The translations under genes were made by a program, and so were the position numbers. This document shows, piece after piece, positions 1-4,015 of a stretch of 5,065 bases of DNA. The stretch lies in NCBI GenBank assembly GCA_009691925.1, contig SIAG01000314.1, forward strand, positions 1 to 5,065, written 5' to 3'. Within the stretch, counting starts at the first letter, position 1. The number at the start of each line of letters is the position of its first letter. Under the pieces are notes generated by a model that was not told where the DNA came from, did no database searches, and worked only from the letters and a program-made list of their open reading frames with translations. The stretch is from Planctomycetaceae bacterium. GTDB lineage: Bacteria > Planctomycetota > Planctomycetia > Pirellulales > UBA1268.

Positions 1-750
1 GTAATCCCCGGCGCCGGGATCGGCCGTGCCAGACTCGAACATCCGCCGGGCCACCCCTAGGGCCAGCGGGATGTCGCCCCCCGGCCGCGGCTGCACGAAC
101 AGATCGCACATCGCCGCGGTCTTGTGGAACACTGGATCGACGGAGACGAGCGTCGCCCCGCGGGCCCGCGCCTCGAGGAGGATCGGGATCAGGTGCACGC
201 TCGAGACGTGGAGGTTTTTTCCCCACAGGATGATCGTGCGGGATCGTGCGGGATCGAAGAAGTCGTGGCTGTCTTCGTCGCCGAAGTCGGTCATCTGGGC
301 AGCGTCACCAGCGCCGGTGCAGACATCCCCCGATTTGACGGCGACCGGCCCGAAGCGTTCGAAGAAATAATCGACGACGCCTTTGAGGATCCCCATCGAT
401 CCGCCGCAGCGGTAGGCGAGGATCGCTGCCGGCCCCGATTCCGCCCGGATCGCCATCAGTCGGCCGGCGATGTCGTCGAGGGCTTCCTCCCAGGAAACCG
501 GCACGAACGAGTCGCCGTCGCGGCGGAGCGGGGAGGTGAGCCGGTCGGGAGCGTACTGACGCTCGAGGAACCGGCTGGTGCGGTGGCAAAGGAAGCCGCG
601 CGTCACCGGATGGGCCGGGTCGCCGGAGAGGCGCGTGATCCGCCCATCCTCGATCGTGGCCACGATCCCGCAGGCATCGGGGCAATCACGGTTGCAGGCC
701 GTGAGACGGCTTTCTTGGGCGGACGAATCCCCGTCAGCGACGTCGTTCAT
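1..750 (-). CDS. Molybdopterin oxidoreductase with N-terminal 4Fe-4S motif (partial, C-terminus outside window)
   Basis: The minus frame is open from the ATG at 750 to the left edge (250 codons, no stop). A TAG at 757-759 lies in frame three codons upstream, so this is the first possible start. Cys19, Cys23, Cys27 and Cys55 form a CX3CX3CX27C cluster motif followed by a YAPDRLTSPL segment and VSWEEALDDIA, the standard opening of the DMSO-reductase (MopB) superfamily. Residues 173-228 match the pterin-binding core: an IILWGKN strand, an ARARGATLVSVDP strand-turn, then RPGGD. Cys144, in a GDVCTGAG context, lies about where family members place the Mo/W ligand; that role is inferred. Known members are redox enzymes using a bis-pterin Mo or W cofactor. 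The substrate cannot be told from this part. No twin-arginine signal is visible, so a cytoplasmic location is likely. The ribosome binding site is weak (AGGCAGG). Confidence 0.93.
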   Translation of the reverse strand, partial: MNDVADGDSSAQESRLTACNRDCPDACGIVATIEDGRITRLSGDPAHPVTRGFLCHRTSRFLERQYAPDRLTSPLRRDGDSFVPVSWEEALDDIAGRLMAIRAESGPAAILAYRCGGSMGILKGVVDYFFERFGPVAVKSGDVCTGAGDAAQMTDFGDEDSHDFFDPARSRTIILWGKNLHVSSVHLIPILLEARARGATLVSVDPVFHKTAAMCDLFVQPRPGGDIPLALGVARRMFESGTADPGAGDY

Positions 751-923
751 GCCTGCCTAAAATCCAACGGAGAGGGCGGGATTCATTCGAGCCCGTTTTC
801 CGCTCTCGAGGATTCTCTGCGATTCCGGACGCAATGTCCATATTCGTCAACGACTTGTGATCGTTGGCTGGCGTTGGATCGAAGCGGCCTGATTTGGCAA
901 AGCTGCCAAGTTGCTCGAACACC
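751..923. other. Non-coding stretch upstream of the oxidoreductase, with two short hairpins
   Basis: No frame here gives a convincing protein: plus frames two and three contain stops, and the open plus frame has no family resemblance that I can see. Two perfect short inverted repeats are present. CAACGA (848-853) pairs with TCGTTG (861-866) around a 7-base loop, and TTGGCA (894-899) pairs with TGCCAA (904-909) around a 4-base loop. The stretch should hold the promoter of the minus-strand oxidoreductase. A TTGACG on the minus strand (845-850) could be a -35 box, but I see no good -10 to match it. Confidence 0.5.
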
Positions 924-950
924 TAGCAGGCTGTGGATCAAGTGCCGGCC

Positions 951-969
951 CGACCGCACGAGGCGGTCG
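951..969. repeat. Hairpin 1 of the tandem array (7-bp perfect stem)
   Basis: CGACCGC at 951-957 is the exact reverse complement of GCGGTCG at 963-969, with loop ACGAG. It touches the next hairpin with no spacer. Confidence 0.75.
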
Positions 970-986
970 CGAGTGCGTAGCACTCG
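970..986. repeat. Hairpin 2 of the tandem array (7-bp perfect stem)
   Basis: CGAGTGC at 970-976 is the exact reverse complement of GCACTCG at 980-986, with a 3-base loop GTA. It is separated from hairpin 3 by one base. Confidence 0.75.
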
Positions 987-987
987 A

Positions 988-1004
988 GAAAACCGGAGGT
1001 TTTC
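988..1004. repeat. Hairpin 3 of the tandem array (7-bp perfect stem)
   Basis: GAAAACC at 988-994 is the exact reverse complement of GGTTTTC at 998-1004, with loop GGA. It is separated from hairpin 4 by three bases. Confidence 0.75.
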
Positions 1005-1007
1005 CAA

Positions 1008-1038
1008 GTGGAAAAAGGTCATGGATGACTTTTTCCAC
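1008..1038. repeat. Hairpin 4 of the tandem array (14-bp stem with one bulge)
   Basis: GTGGAAAAA (1008-1016) pairs with TTTTTCCAC (1030-1038). After one bulged G, GTCAT (1018-1022) pairs with ATGAC (1025-1029) around GG. This is the longest dyad in the array. Its right arm is part of the element's right terminal repeat, so the sequence GTGGAAAAAG(G)TCAT occurs both as the terminus and just inside it. Confidence 0.75.
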
Positions 1039-1047
1039 GGGCAGCTA

Positions 1048-1500
1048 AAGGCGGTAAAGGGCCAGCTGCTTGGCGAGGAGAATCGTGCCTCGGTGATCCT
1101 GCGGCAGCTGCTCGACGGGTCGATTCGCGTGATTCCGTTCATGCGGATCGACGGCAAGCGGGTGGTGCCGAGGCTCGAGTTCACAATCAATCTTGTGGCG
1201 GCGCTACCGCCCACAGTGGCGGCCCCGCTCCGCCAGGCGGCCGGCGACGAGGCTGCGACCGAGCCGGTGGCGATGCGCAATCGCACGCTGCTGGTGAATG
1301 TGTTTGACGAGCCGCAGCTCGTGAAGCACGCCCGGGTGATCGTGGGGCGGCGGCTCGAGGGCAAGACCTACAAGGAGATTGCCAAGGAGCTCGATCTGAC
1401 GGAATACAGTATGGAGAACTGCGTCGCCATCACGCGGCTGATGGACGCCGCGGGGCTTCCCGAGCCGTACCGCCGATTGACGGAAAAGCCCAACCACGTG
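1048..1500 (+). pseudogene. C-terminal remnant of a large serine recombinase
   Basis: The translated fragment starts near LKAVKGQLLGEENRASVIL, continues through RVIPFMRIDGKRVVPRLEF and a segment VNVFDEPQLVKHARVIV, then a helix-turn-helix-like stretch (GKTYKEIAKELDLTEYSMEN), and ends about PYRRLTEKP. From memory, this order matches the tail of large serine recombinases common in planctomycetes. It lacks the N-terminal resolvase fold with its catalytic serine and the zinc-ribbon/coiled-coil part. The usual basic tail after the LTEPP-like motif is also absent. The frame is open upstream only by chance, antisense to the oxidoreductase, and stays open to 1788 across the antitoxin on the other strand, so the 5' and 3' limits are approximate. 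It begins exactly where the hairpin element ends. It is probably non-functional debris of a former integrated element. An unrelated small DNA-binding protein started at an internal codon is less likely. Confidence 0.6.
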
Positions 1501-1539
1501 CCGCAGCAAGCGCTGGCTGCAGGCGGGCGAACGCAAGGG

Positions 1540-1557
1540 CGGCGGCAGGAGCCGCCG
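1540..1557. terminator. Possible GC-only hairpin terminator between convergent units
   Basis: CGGCGGC (1540-1546) and GCCGCCG (1551-1557) form a perfect 7-bp stem with loop AGGA. It lies 13 bases past the stop of the minus-strand antitoxin gene and after the recombinase remnant on the plus strand, the right place for a terminator of either. No T tract follows on either strand, so termination without Rho is doubtful. Confidence 0.35.
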
Positions 1558-1569
1558 AGCGTCATGACA

Positions 1570-1758
1570 TCAGGGATTCGGGGACGCAGCCGAAGGCTTC
1601 GGCTTCGGTCGCCAGATTTCATGGCCGGAGGCGGCTTGCCGATTCCGGGCGTCCTCGACGATGGCCGCGAGATCGTGTCCAAACTTTTCCGCGATGCGTC
1701 GTCGAGTCGCGTGAATGTCTTCGATCGTCGTGTCGCGATCAGGAGATTTCTGTGTCAT
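1570..1758 (-). CDS. Putative antitoxin, downstream partner of the PIN toxin
   Basis: This is a 62-residue protein with an acidic/basic helical core (TIEDIHATRRRIAEKFGHDL, residues 11-30), then an IVEDARNRQAASG stretch and a proline/lysine-rich tail from residue 50. I recognise the TIE-DIH-TR-IAEKFG-D pattern as the short protein usually encoded directly after this type of PIN gene in planctomycetes and cyanobacteria; a formal family name is not known to me. No ribbon-helix-helix or AbrB fold is evident. It overlaps the toxin gene by 20 bases (1739-1758). A strong GGAGGAG site (1769-1775) lies 10 bases before its ATG, inside the toxin's terminal codons. This suggests coupled but more efficient translation than the toxin. 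It likely binds and blocks the PIN active site; that is inferred from the pairing. Confidence 0.75.
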   Translation of the reverse strand: MTQKSPDRDTTIEDIHATRRRIAEKFGHDLAAIVEDARNRQAASGHEIWRPKPKPSAASPNP

Positions 1759-2224
1759 CGTTCAGCAACTCCTCCGGCGTGCAGATGATCGGTCGCGCGA
1801 GCCCCGCCCTGTCCAGTACGTCAAAAACCTTGGGAAGGATTCGTGCATTCGCGATATGCGTGCAGTTCCATGTCAACAAGTAGTCTACTTGGTGATGAGC
1901 CACCATGGCGATATGCAAGGCGTCGACACTCGCCGATCGTGGCAGAATCGCCTTTCGCAGGATCTCTTCGGCGATGTCCAGGATTGCCCCCTCAACAGGC
2001 AGGATAGGGACACCCGTCAGCGACTCGAGGCGGCGCTGAGCGAGGGCGGAATCGCCGTCGGCCGCTTCATCGAGCACGTACTGCGAGGTGACGAGTTCGT
2101 AGTTCGACCTCTCTGCAGCCCACCACTGTTGCGTCAATAGTTGCCGCGCCGCTGCAACAACCTGACCGCTTGGTCGGCCTCGCAGGTAGCTGACGATCGA
2201 CGTCTCAACGTAAAGAGTCGGCAT
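1739..2224 (-). CDS. PIN-domain ribonuclease, VapC-like toxin
   Basis: This 161-residue protein spans one PIN domain. Acidic residues fall in the usual order: Glu7 in YVETS, Glu53 in LDEA, Asp101 in SVDALHIA and Asp114 in VDYLLTWN, with Asn120 in the TWN motif and a CTPEEL ending. PIN toxins are Mg/Mn-dependent ribonucleases that usually cut tRNA or rRNA. Here the first acidic position is Glu instead of Asp, which I take as typical of this YxETS subfamily. I chose the ATG at 2224 because the fold starts at once (PTLYVETS); a TTG at 2251 would add nine residues without fold content. The site before the ATG (ACGGGA) is weak. The partner gene follows and overlaps, the reverse of the antitoxin-first order usual in vapBC. 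The RNA target is unknown. Confidence 0.88.
   Translation of the reverse strand: MPTLYVETSIVSYLRGRPSGQVVAAARQLLTQQWWAAERSNYELVTSQYVLDEAADGDSALAQRRLESLTGVPILPVEGAILDIAEEILRKAILPRSASVDALHIAMVAHHQVDYLLTWNCTHIANARILPKVFDVLDRAGLARPIICTPEELLNDDTEIS
1769..1775 (-). promoter_or_regulatory. Strong ribosome binding site for the antitoxin, inside the toxin gene
   Basis: GGAGGAG on the minus strand lies 10 bases before the antitoxin ATG and encodes part of the toxin's conserved PEEL ending. It is far stronger than the site before the toxin ATG, which would favour antitoxin excess from a shared message. Confidence 0.6.
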
Positions 2225-2265
2225 TCCCGTACCCGCTCGCCAGTGGATCAAGCGCTTTGAGCGTC

Positions 2266-2294
2266 ATCATCTTCGTTCCGCCAGCTGGCGGCAA
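2266..2294 (-). promoter_or_regulatory. Possible toxin-antitoxin promoter overlapped by a palindromic operator
   Basis: On the minus strand TTGCCG (2289-2294) and GATGAT (2266-2271) stand 17 bases apart, a weak match to a housekeeping promoter. A perfect 14-bp palindrome, CCGCCAGCTGGCGG (2278-2291), covers the -35 edge and the spacer. Toxin-antitoxin operons are commonly self-repressed through such dyads. The promoter boxes alone would not be convincing; the palindrome is what singles out this site. Confidence 0.3.
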
Positions 2295-2340
2295 GCGCCG
2301 CTGATCGCAATCGGCCGACGACTATTTCGAGATTCATCAC

Positions 2341-2381
2341 GGCAGGGGCGGCGCCTTTGGGTGCCGCCCCTGCCTTTTTTT
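2341..2381 (+). terminator. Strong intrinsic terminator on the plus strand
   Basis: GGCAGGGGCGGC (2341-2352) pairs perfectly with GCCGCCCCTGCC (2363-2374) over 12 bp around a 10-base loop, followed by seven T (2375-2381). The T tract is present only on the plus strand. No plus-strand gene ends just upstream: the DNA there is antisense to, or upstream of, the minus-strand toxin gene. The next plus-strand gene starts 16 bases after the T tract. It is therefore either an attenuator for that gene, the end of an unannotated RNA, or a leftover of a gene lost by rearrangement. Confidence 0.88.
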
Positions 2382-2397
2382 GTGCACGGAAGGTTTC

Positions 2398-2701
2398 ATG
2401 GTAAAAATCACCACGTTCAACGACCGGCCGGTGCGGCATGTGCGATACATGCCCGACGGCACGGTGATGTTGAAAACTCTACGAGCGGCGGCCCGACGGC
2501 CTCGATCGCCATCTCCGCGTGTCGCTGGCCCAGTGGCTGGCAGGCCGCGGTATCTGTTTGTTGGAAAGCCACGCGACGCAGCGGGCCCAAGCCAGACAAC
2601 TCGCCCGCCACATGTCCGCCGACCGCATGCCCACCAGTCGCGGCATCAATTGGCTTGTCGACATTCCTGATGGCGAGTGCCGTTGCCCCACGCACACGTG
2701 A
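2398..2701 (+). pseudogene. Small conserved-looking hypothetical gene with a +1 frameshift
   Basis: Translation starts at ATG 2398, with a GGAAGG site at 2388-2393. The first 26 codons read MVKITTFNDRPVRHVRYMPD and on to MLK. The frame then degenerates into Arg/Pro/Ser-rich sequence and stops at 2670. Dropping one A from the AAAA run at 2473-2476 joins a second frame that reads LYERRPDGLDRHLRVSLAQW, continues through LAGRGICLLESHATQRAQAR and stops with TGA at 2699-2701, giving 100 residues of even, protein-like composition. I do not recognise the family. The product would be a small soluble, mixed-charge protein. An inactivating indel or a sequencing error is likelier than programmed frameshifting, because the run has only four A and no obvious slippery context. 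It sits directly behind a terminator and converges with the lipoprotein gene. Confidence 0.5.
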
Positions 2702-2736
2702 CTCCGATCCACACGATGCGCCCACTCAGCCGTAGA

Positions 2737-2752
2737 TGCCGCCAGCACGGCA
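2737..2752. repeat. Weak hairpin between convergent genes
   Basis: TGCCG (2737-2741) pairs with CGGCA (2748-2752) around a 6-base loop, in the 59-base gap between the convergent stops at 2701 and 2761. It has no T tract. It may help transcription end from either side, but the stem is too short to be sure. Confidence 0.25.
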
Positions 2753-2760
2753 AGCGCCAT

Positions 2761-3312
2761 TCAGTCGCGCTTTGGTGCTGAGCTTCCCGGCGGCACAAGG
2801 AATGCCCGAAATGTCGACAGCTCCCGGGCAATCCCTTGGGCCTCCGTGTCGTAGTCGCTGCCGTCGCCGCCGTGGAGCTTGCCGTCGATACGTGAATAGG
2901 CCTCAAACAGAAGGCCGGAACTCTTTTTGACGGCAGCGACATCGACACCCGATCCGTGCGCCTTGGCCAGCTCGGGCAGCTGCTCGAGAAGATGGCCGAT
3001 GGCATGAATCGGCTCGTCGGCGGCGGCGGTGTCTTGTTCCGCGAACGCCTTCCGGATCGTGTTATCGAGCCGCACCACCTCGGCGACGGCGCCGGGGAAA
3101 TCGACGGAGGGCTTGCCTGGGGCGTGGCTCTGTTCGTGATCGTGATCATCGTGGGGCCGGGCATGCTCATCGTGCCCATGGCCGGCATGGATTGACTTGT
3201 CTGCGACTCCCGCGCGCTGAGTGCAGCCGGTTGCAGCCAGAAAAACCGCCACCGCAACGGCGGCGATACGAACACCATCCGGGACCGGATTCGTTGCGGA
3301 CGTCAGCGGCAT
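2761..3312 (-). CDS. Lipoprotein with His/Asp-rich metal-binding segment
   Basis: This 183-residue protein has an N-terminal signal: a hydrophobic stretch at residues 16-27 ending in a lipobox-like ATGC, with Cys30 as the likely lipidated residue. The mature N-terminus carries eight His at 42, 45, 47, 50, 54, 57, 59 and 63, mixed with Asp and Glu, a pattern that binds Zn, Ni or Cu in many proteins. Residues 75-170 look like a small helical bundle with further His at 103, 107, 119 and 147 (HAIGHLLEQLPELAKAH). No CXXCH haem motif is present. The start at ATG 3312 is backed by an AAGGA six bases upstream. It is the last of three same-strand genes, 62 bases after DUF1826. I infer a membrane-anchored metal buffer or sensor; which metal is not shown. 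The family name is unknown to me. Confidence 0.85.
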   Translation of the reverse strand: MPLTSATNPVPDGVRIAAVAVAVFLAATGCTQRAGVADKSIHAGHGHDEHARPHDDHDHEQSHAPGKPSVDFPGAVAEVVRLDNTIRKAFAEQDTAAADEPIHAIGHLLEQLPELAKAHGSGVDVAAVKKSSGLLFEAYSRIDGKLHGGDGSDYDTEAQGIARELSTFRAFLVPPGSSAPKRD

Positions 3313-3374
3313 GATCGTTCCTTTCGAGGAGAGGAGGTTGAGACACGTACGGGCGACTTCACAGCAGGAGCGGA

Positions 3375-3983
3375 CTAACCCCTGTCTTCACCCGCGGCCG
3401 TGAGCCAGTCGGCCCGGTCAATGGCGACCGAGAGCCGCCGGCTGCCGTGCGCAATCGCGGGTGAACGATGCAGGATCGCGTCGCGATGTGTCGCATGGCG
3501 ATGCCCCTTGAGAAACACGAGCGATCCGGGCGCCGCACGGTGAACCACGTCAGGACGCCATGTCTCGATGTATTCCGTACCCGGCCCGACGTACGTGGTC
3601 ACAAGCCGCACGAGCACGTTGTCGCTATGGAACTTCGGGCAAGCCGGAACGTCGGCCAGATCGAACCGCACTTCGACCCGCGGCCAGTCGAAGCCGGCCA
3701 GCATGCCGCAGATGAGCCCGAGGATGTCATCAGCCAGCCGGGCCCGCGGACCACGGGGGGCTTTCAACTCCAAGTGGTCGAGGCCACGGTCGATCTTGTT
3801 CTTCGCCCCACGGGCGGTCGTGTGAAACCTCACCTCTCCGACACGACCTCGGGCAACGATCTCCGCACACTCGACAGGCACTGGCCGGCGGATCAGCACA
3901 ATGTCGGTGTCGGCAGCGTGAATGCCGGCGATCTGCTCGTCGTTCCATCCCGCGGGCCGCCGCATCCGCTGCGCCATCTTCAT
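3375..3983 (-). CDS. DUF1826 family protein
   Basis: This 202-residue protein carries the hallmarks of DUF1826 in its C-terminal half: CPKFHSDNVLVRLVTTYVGP (residues 115-134), TEYIE, then FLKGHRH (157-163) and ILHRSPAIAHGSRRLSVAID (170-189). It has no signal peptide, so it is presumably cytoplasmic. The biochemical function of the family is undetermined. In pseudomonads and relatives, DUF1826 genes sit in Zur-controlled, zinc-starvation clusters next to COG0523 GTPases, which points to metal homeostasis. His119, Asp121, His172 and Arg182 are placed like an HxD...H...R iron/2-oxoglutarate site (see findings). The ATG at 3983 has a GAAGGG seven bases upstream; a second ATG two codons later is possible. 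It starts 32 bases after the WD40 stop and is followed by the His-rich lipoprotein gene, so co-transcription is likely. I see no Zur-like box in the gaps. Confidence 0.85.
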   Translation of the reverse strand: MKMAQRMRRPAGWNDEQIAGIHAADTDIVLIRRPVPVECAEIVARGRVGEVRFHTTARGAKNKIDRGLDHLELKAPRGPRARLADDILGLICGMLAGFDWPRVEVRFDLADVPACPKFHSDNVLVRLVTTYVGPGTEYIETWRPDVVHRAAPGSLVFLKGHRHATHRDAILHRSPAIAHGSRRLSVAIDRADWLTAAGEDRG

Positions 3984-4015
3984 GTGCTTGCCCTTCCCGG
4001 TTCCTTAGTCGCGCA

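Larger units (their letters stand above)
924..1047. mobile_element. Candidate 124-bp non-autonomous element (MITE-like) made of four tandem hairpins
   Basis: The ends form an imperfect terminal inverted repeat. The left end starts TAGCAGGCTGTGGATCAAGT. The right end, read on the minus strand from 1047, starts TAGCTGCCCGTGGAAAAAGT. They agree at 15 of 20 positions. Between them lie four back-to-back inverted repeats: 951-969 (7-bp stem), 970-986 (7-bp stem), 988-1004 (7-bp stem) and 1008-1038 (9 bp plus 5 bp with one bulged G). No long reading frame begins inside, so the element would need a transposase in trans. I see no clear target-site duplication. A termini-first layout with TAGCAGGCTG-type ends resembles insertion-sequence ends I know of, but I cannot name a family. 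A structured RNA or a recombination site are alternatives. Confidence 0.5.

Noticed and set aside
232..256. Tandem copies of GATCGTGCGG (2.5 units)
   Set aside because: It lies inside the oxidoreductase gene and encodes a normal DPARSRTI stretch. It is a chance codon repeat.
783..1364. A 193-codon minus-strand frame
   Set aside because: It is Ser/Arg-rich, runs antisense to the recombinase remnant and through the hairpin array, and shows no recognisable domain.
1589..1603. Palindrome GCCGAAG-G-CTTCGGC
   Set aside because: It lies in the antitoxin's Lys/Pro/Ala tail codons, and the single-base centre cannot form a proper loop. It is explained by codon repetition.
124..1788. A 554-codon open plus-strand frame spanning the oxidoreductase start, the hairpin element and the recombinase tail
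   Set aside because: Only about 1048-1500 has protein-like content. The first 200 codons are antisense to the oxidoreductase, and the last 70 are antisense to the antitoxin and toxin genes. High GC keeps the frame open by chance.
2225..2251. A nine-residue longer toxin starting at TTG 2251
   Set aside because: The added residues have no fold role, the start codon is poor, and the PIN fold begins directly at the ATG at 2224.
2248..2337. A 29-residue minus-strand mini-ORF (MNLEIVVGRLRSAALAASWR...) ending 23 bases before the toxin ATG
   Set aside because: It has no ribosome binding site before its ATG, contains the 14-bp palindrome, and has no family signal. It is more likely leader DNA than a gene, although a leader peptide cannot be excluded.
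2956..3195. A plus-strand frame over the lipoprotein gene with a hydrophobic end
   Set aside because: It is antisense to the His-rich segment; His/Asp codons read backwards give Val/Met/Ile-rich sequence. It has no gene context.
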